Origin: Codonopsis lanceolata
Taxonomy: Eukaryota > Streptophyta > Magnoliopsida > Asterales > Campanulaceae
Length of the DNA stretch: 64,000 nt
NCBI GenBank assembly: GCA_013146195.2
Contig: CM028379.1
Span: 108,598,793-108,662,792, forward strand
Direction of reading: 5' to 3'
Each line of letters opens with the position of its first letter. Position 1 is the stretch's first letter. Under the pieces are notes generated by a model. That model was not told where the DNA came from. It searched no databases and saw nothing but the letters and a program-made list of their open reading frames with translations. Shown piece by piece: positions 37,501 through 48,841 of this stretch. The translations under genes were made by a program, and so were the position numbers.

Positions 37501-38792
37501 GTGGTTAAATCGACCATTGTTCGTCGTGTTCTCTTACTGGTCGTTTGTCAAGGATGGGATCTTCGACAACTGGATGTGAACAATGCCTTTCTTCAAGGTA
37601 ATCTGTATGAGGAGGTATTTATGGCTCAACCACCTAGGTTTACATATAAGGACAAACCTCAACATGTGTGTCGGCTTCACAACGATATTTATGGTCTCAC
37701 GTAGGCTCCCCGAGCATGGTATAATGAGATGCGTCAGTTTCTACTTGCCTCCGGCTTCAAAAACTCGGTGGCCGACACATCACTGTTCATCCTTCGTACT
37801 GCGGCAACATCATCTATCTCCTTGTATATGTGGATGATATCATTGTCACTGGGAACCAGCCTGCTGTAGTTCAGACTTACATATCTCTGCTCGTTAATCG
37901 CTTCTCGCTCAAGGACCTAGGTGATCTTCACTACTTTCTTGGGGTTGAAGTTGTTAAGCGCCCAAGTGGTCTTCTGCTCTCCCAGCGTAGGTACATAGTT
38001 GATCTCCTTGCTCGCACAGGCATGATCGATGCTCGCCCAGTAGCTACGCCCCTTGCTACCTCGCCTACCTTGACTCTTCACACGGGCACTTGCTCTCACA
38101 GATCCGACAGAATTTCGAGCAATGGTTGGGAGTCTTCAATATATGTCTCTTACTCGGCCTGATGTTGCCTTCGCTGCCAACAAACTCTCCCAGTTCATGC
38201 ATAGGCCGACCACTGAGCACTGGAATGCGGTCAAACGAGTTCTTCGGTATCTCTGTGGCACTATCAATGCGGGCATCCTCCTTCATCGTCAGTCTCCTCC
38301 TGCTCTCCATGCCTTTACTGATACAGACTGGGCTGGCAACAAGGATGATTACACATCCACCAGTGCCTACATTGTCTATCTTGGAAGCAACCTGATCTCT
38401 TGGAGCTCTAAGAAACAAGAAGCTCGCTCCTCGGCGAATCGTACGGCCGTGGCCCCACCGCCACCGCCGAGGTCGGTGGATTGTGTCTCTTCTTGGCGAA
38501 CTCGGGTCTCACCTCCTCAACTCAACCTGTCATTTATTGTGACAATGTGGGCGCCACGAGTCTCTGCTCGAACCCGGTTTTTCATACTCGCATGAAGCAT
38601 GTGACCCTGGACTTTCATTTCATTCGGCAACAAGTTCAGGATGGGCTTATACGAGTCTGTCATGTCTTCTCGGTCGATCAATTGGCCGATGCCTTGACCA
38701 AGCCTCTTGCTCGCCAGCAGTTTCATCAAGTACTCCACAAGATTGGTCACTCCTCTCGGAGGTCCATCTTGCGGGGCCATATTAGAGAATAA
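34524..38792 (+). pseudogene. gag-pol of Ale-like element 1, inactivated
   Basis: One polyprotein frame starts at 34524 with MANENYSLTIK. In order: Gag; zinc knuckle CQGCRQNGHTVARC; protease LLDSGASHHVTND; pre-integrase and integrase (YSDNGGEY, HTPEHNGFSERRHRHIVE); RT (GCKWIYRIKRHADGTIDRYK, YVDDIIVTG); RNase H (TDTDWAGNKDDYTSTSAY, then a late VIYCDNVGA). Gag has in-frame stops at 34800, 34863, 34980 and 35283. 35286-37478 is open. RT and RNase H are broken by frameshifts at about 37466, 37800, 38097 and 38430 and a stop at 37702. Most decay is in gag and RT/RNase H, leaving protease-integrase open. Confidence 0.92.
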
Positions 38793-38997
38793 TATCTTTT
38801 TATTATTCTTGTTTATTTGTAATTAGTAATTAGTGGTAATTTCCTTGTATAGTTCTTTCCTTATTATGTTACATTTCTTGTATATGTTTCTTGTACCCTA
38901 CTCCAAGTGTAACCCTAATTGTAACTCTCCCTATAAATATGTGATTTATTAAATGAAAAAACTATATCGTTATTCCTAAACTTTATTAGTTACTACA
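38780..38997 (+). repeat. 3' LTR of Ale-like element 1
   Basis: Preceded by a short purine-rich tract TTGCGGGGCC. Ends TTAGTTACTACA, directly before the CGATT duplication. Confidence 0.93.
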
Positions 38998-39002
38998 CGA
39001 TT

Positions 39003-39205
39003 ATTAAGTTAGAAAGTTGTTGTATTTTGAGAACGATTGTCGTAGATCATAAAACAGTGTATACGGGACAATTTTGTCTTACGAAAAAAATAGTCTAACT
39101 TTTATCTCGACTTTTACGTAATTTAGTTATGTAAATAATTTATGTATTATTTTTCTATAATTTGTTTTAATTGACATATTTAGATTACACCAATTATTTC
39201 CAACA
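39003..39205 (+). mobile_element. 3' LTR of the Tork-like copia, remainder
   Basis: Continues the LTR interrupted at 34236 and closes in TTTCCAACA, the inverted match of the LTR start TATTGGAAA with one mismatch. Confidence 0.7.
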
Positions 39206-41320
39206 ATATTATGTCTGTGATTTGAGCAATTACTATGTAATGATAAGTTGATAACATTAACATAGCAGTTTGGGAAATACGAAACAGTACAGGATGTTTT
39301 TGTCTTTGGTTACATTACAATTTACATACTTACAGTCTGACATGGATCAGCAGAGAAGCTAGGATAGATTTTCTTTCACTCACCGGTCAGAAGACAAAAA
39401 CTGTCTCCAACTTTGGTCATTTCACACTTCAAACCTCCTTCCCCACACACACACACACTGAGAGAGAGAGATACATAGTGGGCATGGGGTCGTACTGTTG
39501 TACCTTAGGCTTACTGTGTTGTATTCAAGGACCTGGGTCTACTAGTACATGTAGGTATCTCTCAACCTTCTTTACTAATAGTAGTAGACTAGCAGCTAGG
39601 CTAGGTAATGGAAGCAGTTGCCTATGAATAAAGGCTAAACGACGCCGCCTAGTTGTTTCCCCGTAGAACAATCCATCTTTTTTGACTTGCTTCTGCATAA
39701 ACTTTGACTGACATCCCGGGTATGTTGTATATGGTAGTACTATCAGCTTCACTTTTTTATAATTTAACTTATTAATATTATTAATAAATAACATGAGTTC
39801 GGCCACAAAGAACTGTCTTACAAGTTTTTGCTAATTTTTTACCTGTTAGGCTAGTGTGCTTTTGGATTCCTCTCGAGTCTCCACCTTCCATTCATTCTTA
39901 TTAAATGCCAATGGTTAATAATGCTTATGTTTAAATTTAATTATATAATTAGCTCTCTGTAAATGGGAGACGAACAATGGAGAAAATAAAATCTCCAAAA
40001 AGGACGAAACCAAATGGAATCTTATTGGTTTGATGCATGCCAACAGGCAACAATGTTGGGTGAAACCAAGAAAACACACTGACACAAAGTGAGAACAAGT
40101 AAGGCATGCAGGCAGGCAGGCAGGCAGGCAGGCAGCGAGGGATCAAAGACGAGCCTTTAAAGAGAGAGAGAGAGAGGCCTCCGCAACTCAATATATAATA
40201 TGCTTTTGAATAAACCAAAACGGTCACTAAAAACAAAAAGGATCAGTTCACTTGCAATTGAAACATATTTATTCTCTTTTTTGGATTTATTATTAGTATT
40301 TGACATCATTTTTCACCCGTGCTAAGCTCATTTCTTTTTGCATCCTTCATTTAATTTGTTTTACATTTCAAAAGTTGACCATGGATTCATTTTCCACTGT
40401 TTTTGTGTAAGTATGTGTGTTTGGGGGGGGGGTGTTAGGGACAATAACGACCCGTGTGTTGTACATATCTAGTATTCCCTTAATTTCGGATAAATAGTTC
40501 ATTATTCTATTTTGAAATGTTTTACTTAAAAAATCTACTTTCAAAAATTATGATATAAAAGTATAATTTTATTACTAATGGATAAGATCTTCATTTAAAG
40601 ATAAGAGAGTAAGGGGATTGATTGCCCATTATAGATTTATAGGATAAAGGAGCTTCAAAATCACAAGTGGCCATGGAAAAACCTAAACATATTTGCATGT
40701 ACTATTTTGCATGACAAAGTTCATGTTGGGGACAGATTTTCCAACAGAAATGATGGATGTTGTTTGGAAAGAATGTACAAAGGGGTTTTGGGGTGGGGGA
40801 GAAGGGAAGGGCCTTTCTTTTTGATTGAAGTAATGATGAGTAAATCCACCCACCCAACTACAGCCAACAGTGAGGTTAATTTGTATTTTTTCCAAAATTG
40901 GGCATGGCTCAATCAAAGGTGACTGTTTGATACCTCAGCAAAAATTGCCTCCTTTCATTTTCACCCAACCCTTCTGATGGAGAGAAGGGTTTTATTGGTA
41001 TTTCACGGCCCCTTCTCAGTTCTTGTCTGCTTTAAATGCCACTTTGTCAATTTACTAACTCTTTCATTAGTACTAATATTGCTCTTTCCTCATACCTCTT
41101 TGGCTCTTTTGGTTCTTTACCTGGTAAGGCCAATATTGCTTCCATGACTGTGGCACCACAAACACTATGTAACAAAGTTATTGTTTTCAAAACCAGACCC
41201 TGAAATTGCTTACATAAGCAAGTAGCATACTAGCATGCGGTGGAGAGGTCTTTGGCTAACAAGTTTGGGTTCGTTACCACCCACCCGGCCACTGGTACGT
41301 TCAGCAAGACACGTCTTGTC
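39206..41320. other. Intergenic, no gene recognised
   Basis: Contains a CA run with GAGAGA at about 39448-39473 that resembles a leader sequence, a degenerate Stowaway-like stretch at 40470-40590 and a G run at 40425. Short open frames such as 39525-39806 and 39949-40236 on the minus strand have no recognisable domains. Confidence 0.4.
40107..40135. repeat. (GGCA)n microsatellite
   Basis: Seven consecutive GCAG/GGCA tetranucleotide units. Confidence 0.9.
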
Positions 41321-41538
41321 GTCACGGGCTTAGCTCGGTTGGTTAAGAGCTAGTAGATTTGGAACAGGATGAAGGATCGAGTCCTAGCAATCGCAGTGTG
41401 GAGGTTTCATCCTCTTGTGGGGGTGGCTCCTTGTAATTACTAGGCACGGGTCCTCCTAGCTACTTAATCGTTGAGTCATCGTGATTTTCCCTCTCACATT
41501 CTCGTCTCGGAGGGAGAGTTTCCCCTTTTTGGAACAAA
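41321..41538 (+). mobile_element. tRNA-derived SINE
   Basis: Contains a polymerase III box A, TAGCTCGGTTGG (41331), and box B, GGATCGAGTCC (about 41374), at tRNA-like spacing. A non-tRNA body follows, ending in a short C/T-rich run and TTTTT. It is bordered by AAGACACGTCTTGTC (41306-41320) and AAGACACGCCTTAGTC (41539-41554), an imperfect direct duplication of the kind left by LINE-assisted retrotransposition. About 218 bp. Confidence 0.8.
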
Positions 41539-41554
41539 AAGACACGCCTTAGTC

Positions 41555-41970
41555 TAGCTAGTGATCTACATTAATCAACACTTGTATTTGATTAACAACG
41601 TACCTTCAGGTAGCATTAGCGTTAAAGACGATGCACGCAATCTAACTCTTTTGTGTATCCCAAAAAATAGTGAGTTACAAAAAGGGGAAAAGAAAAATAA
41701 GTGAGTTTAATTAAATACCCTGAAGTTATTCATTTCCCCATTCTTGAACAGTTGAGGTACAAAACCCATTAAATGTAGCATTTGGCTTTCCAATACTTTA
41801 GTTACATGTACTTTTTTGCCACACCAAACAAAAATAAGTAGCAAATTCAATTCTAGATAAGAGAAACAGCTGGTAATTGGTTTAAATATGTTGTGCATTT
41901 TTCATCAACACCCATAGCCATAAATCAAGAATGCAACATCAGAACAATCAACTCACTCGACTACGTACGG
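41555..41970. other. Intergenic, 3' flank of the dehydrogenase locus
   Basis: Nothing recognised on either strand. No poly-T run that would mark a retrocopy poly-A tail is evident next to the dehydrogenase stop. Confidence 0.4.
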
Positions 41971-42818
41971 CTACACCTTCACCTTCTTGTTTAGGTTGAA
42001 TCTATTAGTAAAGAAAAGATCTCTCATCCAAAGGGGAGACCATGAAAGCAAGGCAAATAAACCAGTCATATGGCCAAACACAATTTGCTTAGGTGGTCTA
42101 GGACTTAAAACTTTCTTCGCCACATGTCGTGCAAACACCGTTGCATCAGTGGCTTTACCACCTTGCGAAGCCTTGGCGCGTTCAGCAATCGCTTCCTTGA
42201 AATTCCTTATAAAGTTTCCAATCATAATTGGCTAATCTCTCTGTGCTATTACTCCCGAAATTCGACCTTATAGCCCCAGGTACCACTAATACAACACTAA
42301 TCCCAAAAGGCCTCAACTCGACACGCAAAGTGTTTGACATGGCATGAACTGCCGCTTTGCTAGCACAATAAGACCCTGCCCAAGGGGTTGGGACTTTCCC
42401 CACAACGCTCCCTACATTTACGATACTACCACTCCTTTGTGAAGCCATGTAAGGAACAACTTGTTGCACCATCCTTAGTTGCCCTAACGTGTTAATTTCA
42501 TAAGCCTTTTTGATTGCATCTAAAGAGAGCTCTGGCTAGAGGGCCAGTACTCCCTATCCCAGCATTATTGATCAAAACATCAATTCGGCCATATTTGGAA
42601 ATTATAACCTTCACAGCCGATGACACGCTCTCATCTGACGAGACATCGAGCTCTAAAGTTTCAATCTCTTCTTGCTGGAGGTCTGACAAGTCTTGCATCC
42701 GTTGAGAGATATCTGATGCAAAGACACGGCAATTCTGTTCAGCAAACGCCTTACAGTACTCATAGCCAATGCCGCCTTTGGCACAGCCTGTAACTAGAAC
42801 AACCTTTTTGTCACTCAT
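41971..42818 (-). pseudogene. AYR1-like short-chain dehydrogenase, two frameshifts
   Basis: Classical SDR related to plant NADPH-dependent 1-acyldihydroxyacetone phosphate reductase-like proteins. The start is at 42818 (MSDKKVVLVTGCAKGGIG). The cofactor motif TGxxxGxG is present as TGCAKGGIG, then NNAG in INNAGIGSTGPLA, the active-site region NVGSVVGK, and the catalytic Tyr/Lys in SYCASK. The C terminus has KKVLSPRPPKQIVFGHMTG and a hydrophobic stretch. One extra base at about 42534 and one at about 42196 shift the frame. Otherwise some 280 codons align without an intron. Both breaks are single-base, so the locus may be a recent pseudogene or may carry sequence errors in a functional gene. 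Confidence 0.75.
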
Positions 42819-45800
42819 GTTTCAAATTTCTGAGTTTCTCTTCATCATATCTCGCCCTTTTGAATTTATAATCTTCGTTTTCTCCATAAACATTATTGTT
42901 TGTTTTCGCTGTAATGAAGAATATGGTTTCAACTTTCAAGAATATGCTCGAATGATTCAAGGTTAGCCGGCCAATGTTGTTTGGAAATAAGCAAATGCCA
43001 CATGTTTTCTTTTTATTTTTTGACAATCTCAAAGTTTTTTGTCACTTAAAAATTTAATATATATTCATTACCAGCTAGTTTCTTGTTATATTCTAACCTA
43101 AGTTGAGGATTTATAAGGTAAATGATGCACATTAGAAATGAAAATCTAAAACATAAACATTGATCATTGAGTTAATTATTAAAAATTCTAAATACTGAAG
43201 CTTTTATGTGATAATCAAGTTTTGGGGAACACAAAATCCAAAAATGAAAATCTAAGAAATGAGATAATAAAGGACAACGGGCAAACTAACAAACAGGCGT
43301 CAAGTAGGAAAAGTAGGCTGTGGATGGCAACCCAACTGAGCATGACCCCAGAAGCCTATCTAATGCACGAGAGAGCAAAAGGTTTTTCAACTCCTAACCC
43401 TTTTAGCACACACACACACACACAGAATGACTTGTCATCGCCATTAAAGTGAGTCTCATTTAAGTCCCTCCGCCAAGCCAGCATTCTGCAACCCTTAACC
43501 CTCTCTCAATGAAATGTCAGGGTCTTAAGATATGTGAGTCATGTCATAGTCACCTAAGATTCTCTACAGCCAGCTTTGAGAATAGGAGATAGAAAAAGAA
43601 ATTTTTAGTCCAAATCAGGCTTAGCTTCTTCCCAAAGCAGTGAACAAACCTTAATGGATAAGGTACAACTCAGTATTGTTACGAACAATAACTACTTTGC
43701 CCCTTGCATTTTCCCTTTTAAAAAACATCCCTTGGAAGGATAGTGAGGTGGAAAAGGCAAGCAGTGTAGAGAGAGAGAGATAGAAGGCGCCTATATTTTG
43801 AATCATAAATTTGGGAAACTAGCAGGAAAAAAAAAAGAAGAAGGAACTGTAAGGCCTATAACGGAGCATGAAAAAGAAAGAAGGCATCCCAAGGCAATCA
43901 CAAAAATACCCATAATCCTAGGACCCCTCTAGACTCTAGTGCCTGAAAGAGAGGCAAAACAGAGCAAAAATTCTGTACAAGAAAGCATTCAATTCCCTTC
44001 CCTTCCTCTTTCTTAAACCCATCTAAAGGTTGATTATGTTGGGTTGTTTCTTTCAAAATTCTTTCACCGACCAACCTCGACCTCGTTATATACACCAAGG
44101 TGCCTTTCATGTCTTGCTACAATTTAACATGCCCTTCATTTCCTCTACTGCTTTTGCTTTTGGACATTTAACTACACATGTTTGACTACTTGATACTTGA
44201 GGAGTAGTTGATGGGGACATCCACCCAACTGAGTTAACTCCATCGATCACATACACTCTCCTAGATGTTCAATCAACATTTCAAATTCCCAGCACATTTC
44301 ATCATGCATATTTAGAGGTAACAAGAAACCTGACTAAATAATGGAGTCATAAAAATAATAATGTAATTTGCGTAATAGGTTTCTAAGCAAAATCTGTCAA
44401 AAGCATTCAATGGGAAAGAAACCGTTCTATTCTACATACAGAAGTCGATATCGGTCTCATTGCGGCTAATGGCGTACATGTATCATGACAAATTATTCGT
44501 GGCTCGATCCCTAATAGTAACTAGATCTCTTCAGCTTTGAACAAAAATGGCCGATCGACCTGCATTCATCTCACCAAGTGTCAGGTATTATGATTTTCAA
44601 CAAATGCAACCAATGAAGCTAAATTTCAACATGTATAGCAGGAGATAATAAACGTAAATCACAACGCATTACCAAATTAAATAGTTCAACTACAAGCTCA
44701 AAGAAGGGAAATTAATGAAACAGCAAAAGAATGCTGAACCAGAACCAAAAAAAAATATTTTCTTTTAACAGAAGAACCTGGGGATGATAAGTTCTAATTG
44801 AGGCCCAAACTGAAAGTTTTTTGTCGAGGCACTTTGTACATCAGTGTACAGTTAATTGTATGATATATTGATATGTATGCACAAAGACGGGATCAGTTTG
44901 TATATCATGAGATTGGAATCTAAGCAATGCATGTTTTGCAAAGACATCTGTGAAGTTTCGCTTTGAAATCATGAGCTTGCAGAGTTTCCAAAACTGGAAC
45001 CTGGTGAAAGGTGCAAATTTTGAGTTTGGACAGACGGATTGCCTCACAGAAATTTTAGACAAAGTCTAAAATTATTTTGGGAGGTACTCAAATGAACTTG
45101 AGAGAGTTCCGGCAAGAGAATAACAAGTCCGCAACATGTATAGGATCTCACATGTTACAGTTATACCAAACTTTTGAAGGCAAAAGTTAACACCCATCTA
45201 TAGTATGTTTGTCTCGAGAGCTACCCTTGTGACTTTGTAACTTGTAAATGAGTGATCCTCGAGACAAAACTTAAATCTAACTTCTTAAAATATGCCTTCA
45301 CGTCACATATTAGCCAAACCATTTTTGAAAACCAAAGCAAGATAGATTTACATATATGGTTTCGAGTGATTAATACAGTATCTTTTCTCCCATTATGTAT
45401 GGCCTGGCAAAATAGTTATAGGACATGGACAAGCATTACTACCTAACCTAACGTAATTATTCAGAAAAAATGGCGAGAGGGACTTGAAAAGCAGAAAAGA
45501 AGTTTTAAAAGCAATTCAGCAGGAAAAGTTACATATTCCAGGCGACTTTCGTTGGCAGCAAATCGGTGATATATTTCGGTACAAAAAGATCAGATATATT
45601 GCAGAAGTCATATGATGGGGTACAAACTGCCCAATTGGTAGATCTACATATATTTCAGGTTGCTTGAGAGTTGAGAGTTGTTAATTTAATGGAAAATTCA
45701 TAATACCAGCCAAATAGTTTTGATATGCAACACAAAAGAAACTATTTCTGTGTTACTGGCCAGGTTGACTTCTAAATTGAACCAGATAAACCGGCTAGTA

Positions 45801-48800
45801 GATAACCTGACCAGATTAGGAAGAACACCGGGGTACATGTTACAAAATAATTGACTACCATATCTCCATTCATTCATAAGACTGCTCGGCGAGGTTCTTG
45901 ATAACCAGAGCCTAATCTTGCTATTCTTAATTGACTTGGTAAAAACTATTCTGTCATGAACTTGCAGTCATGTTGTTAAGAATTTCCTCTCCAAATTGAA
46001 ACTCTAAGACACAGTTATTCCCAATTCTTCAGCATCTCAATCATAATTTCGTCCTACTTAAGTTATAAACCATTTGTACTTTGTAAATTTGAGGGGAAAG
46101 CAAACAACTTATCATCAACTAAAACCCCGTAACAACATTTTCATTTTCTTCTATCCTCCAGCAATAGCTAACACCAAATTCTCATGCAAAGTCCTCAAAA
46201 CCATTCAGATAGTAATTTAGAACTCTTCATCAACACAGTGAACTTATACTGCTGTAATATATTTGTACAATTTGATGAAAGAAACTGGATCTTCAATTCA
46301 AATCGAGAACGTAACTGAACAGTGGACTATGTCCAATATTCGATCTAAACTGAATCCAAATTATCAGTCACAGAGCAACAGTGGTAGAATAATGGATACA
46401 TCATCCACCTCACTACACTTCTGGCTAGTATTGGCTCAAGACTCAAGGGTATGTTGAGTTGCATATCCAAATTGGTAAATACAAAGTGCAATAAAACTTG
46501 CACAAAAACTACAAAGACTAGTACACAAAGTACCAAAAATATTTACTCCCACACTAACTTGCAATAGTTGTGTGCCCAGCACAAGATACCACACATGGCT
46601 CTCAATCTATACCTCACACATCCATTACTAAATGGGAGACCCGATTCCAATTTATATTGGCTTAGGTCCATCATGCAACTTCCTCAACCTCTCGAGATTA
46701 AACCCTTCGGAAATATCATCAATGGCAAGCACCTCTAGATAAGTATGAGTGGGCAGGAGATACAAGGATATACAGAGGGAGAGTCATCCGGAAATCGGTA
46801 GAAGATTCTAGAGAGAGGTAAAGAATTGGGCATGCGAGAGAACTTCCAGATAGAGGGAGAGTCGCCGTTGCCTCTCAACACTTCCCCTCAAAGCCTACTT
46901 TCATCTTGAAAGAATGGAGCAGATTTTCATCATCGTGCTACCCTCTTTCGGTTTCATTCTCTACGAGTGTATTGCAACATTCATATTTCCCTGACCCTTT
47001 GATCTTGTTTTTAGTCGCAATATTGATGTTGCCACATGCCATCGTACCACTACACTCCCTTATATTAGTTTTGATTTTTAAGCCTATCCCAAGTATTCGA
47101 TCTTATTGCCATCGTTTTTTTATATATGATCAGAATCTATCCATTTCTAAAAAAAATCTTGGATATATACGCATATATGAGAGGTGGTGGTGGGGTGTAC
47201 AGTTAGGGAGTGAATTAGAGTCTATATATTTATTCAGTGATCCAAAATTGTTTGATGTTTTAACAAATTACGCGCAACAGAACAATTGTTTTAGGTCTTT
47301 CAGTAATTGCTGTAAAAATATATAGTTCATGGAAATTGACGAGTTTACACTTTTTGACATTGAGCCTCAGAATTTAGCACACAATTCATATTTCATACAA
47401 AAGAAAAAGATAAAAGACAATAAGATTCTTAGTTAAATGTAATATGGGTAATCTTGAAACACTTGAAATATTCAAAGAAAATCCTTTTGAGTGGAACACC
47501 TTTGAAAGTAAAAGACTCTTTGAACAGAATTGAGGGAGTATAAGAATTCGTACAAGGGTTAAAGGTCATCTAATCCTGTTTTCTTTTTCCAACAATATGG
47601 TTGAGAATGATAAGCCTAAACTTATTTCATGACAATGAAACAAGACCTTTTATTAACCATCACATATTGATGTTATCACCCATACTATCACAACCACCAA
47701 GATAAAAGGAAATATCATGTTCATGTTCAGCCAAACATATAAGCTCCCTTTGCTGCAGAAATTGAAGAAATGGAAACTAATATTAGAAGATGATTTGTTC
47801 ATATATTAACTGTTATAGAACAAACTCAGCTTTCACCACGACTCTGATCTTTATTCATTACATAATACCTAATGTGTACTGCTTGAGTGCTAGTGTGAAA
47901 CTTACTATTGAGGCAAATGGTTCATGATTACGCATGGAATAGAGAACAGTTAAAAAAGAAAAAGAAAAGTGGACACACGAACAAGCCAGGAGAAAACTAT
48001 AGTCTATATGCCTAGCCCTAGCAAATCAAAGTAATCAGGATATAAAAATGCAACACGAAAATTGTGCCTCTTCACAAGTCATGGAGGTAGCTCCGAACCT
48101 CCAGCCCAATTTATAGATAGGAAATTATCACGGATAACTAGGTGGTAAATGACTACTTGGGGGATATTTTAGCTAGCATCTATGATCCTGACTCCTGACT
48201 GGAGAGGTTTCATATAAGAGAGAAATGAAAAGAAACATCCCTTTGGAGTAACATGGCCAAGAGCATGCAGTATCAAAATGCATACTTGAGTTTGTGCACA
48301 AAAACTATAAGATGCTTGCCCAGATGTGTAAAATAGATGTACCTATAAGCAGCTGATTCCACTATGCGAACTTAGTTTCATTTTCGTTTTAATTTGGTCT
48401 TTGTTCAGAATGCAATAATTTGTGATTTTACATATTTGCCCATGTGGGCTTTAGTATAAAATTAGGTAAGTTAGTTGGTTTCCTATTTAGAAGGCCTCTT
48501 CTGTAAATCATATATATTCGAACTCCTTCGATTTCTTCCAAGTAGTATACAAAATTACTCTTCTCCTTTCTTATATCAAATCATGTTTTAACAGTCTTCT
48601 TGTTTCTTTTTTGTATGGTTGACCCTATGACACTATAGTTTACTTGTGGTTGGAAGGGCAACAATGATATAAGACATAGCATATCTATATAACTATGTTG
48701 CTGGTTTATTTTTGCAGTACCCTACAGAAATCAGACTCTATAACATGAAGTTTACTCAAGTTTAAAAATATAGAACAATGAAAAGATTGTAGCTTACAAA

Positions 48801-48841
48801 CCTGAATATTATTGGAGTATCGCGACGAGTCAACTAGAACT
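42819..48841. other. Intergenic, about 6 kb without a recognised gene
   Basis: Contains a CA repeat (43411-43423), AG-rich patches and scattered short frames (43222-43452, 46906-47325) with no known domain. At 46850-46900 the minus strand reads TTTGAGGGGAAGTGTTGAGAGG, which resembles a polypurine tract followed by a copia LTR start, but no partner LTR or internal domain was found. The last part, left of 48842, is probably the 3' region of the RRM gene. Confidence 0.35.

Larger units (their letters stand above)
34237..38997 (+). mobile_element. Complete Ale-like Ty1-copia element 1 (decayed)
   Basis: Two 218-bp LTRs, a tRNA-Met primer binding site directly after the 5' LTR, a gag-pol region and a perfect 5-bp target duplication CGATT at 34232-34236 and 38998-39002. 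The element is 4761 bp and sits in the LTR of an older copia element. The LTRs differ at about 18 positions by hand count, so the insertion is old. The termini are TA and CA instead of TG and CA. Confidence 0.93.

Noticed and set aside
39484..39806. Small secreted peptide gene (CLE or DVL type)
   Set aside because: A leader-like CA/GA region precedes short ORFs on both strands, but no CLE, RALF or DVL motif is present.
40470..40600. Third Stowaway MITE
   Set aside because: Only degenerate internal words and a weak left end are visible; the right terminus was not found.
46850..46900. Second LTR retrotransposon start (polypurine tract plus TGTTGAGAGG)
   Set aside because: No partner LTR, primer binding site or pol domain was found nearby. 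Too weak to annotate as an element.
46906..47325. 139-codon plus-strand ORF
   Set aside because: No recognisable domain, no plausible exon context, and low-complexity composition.
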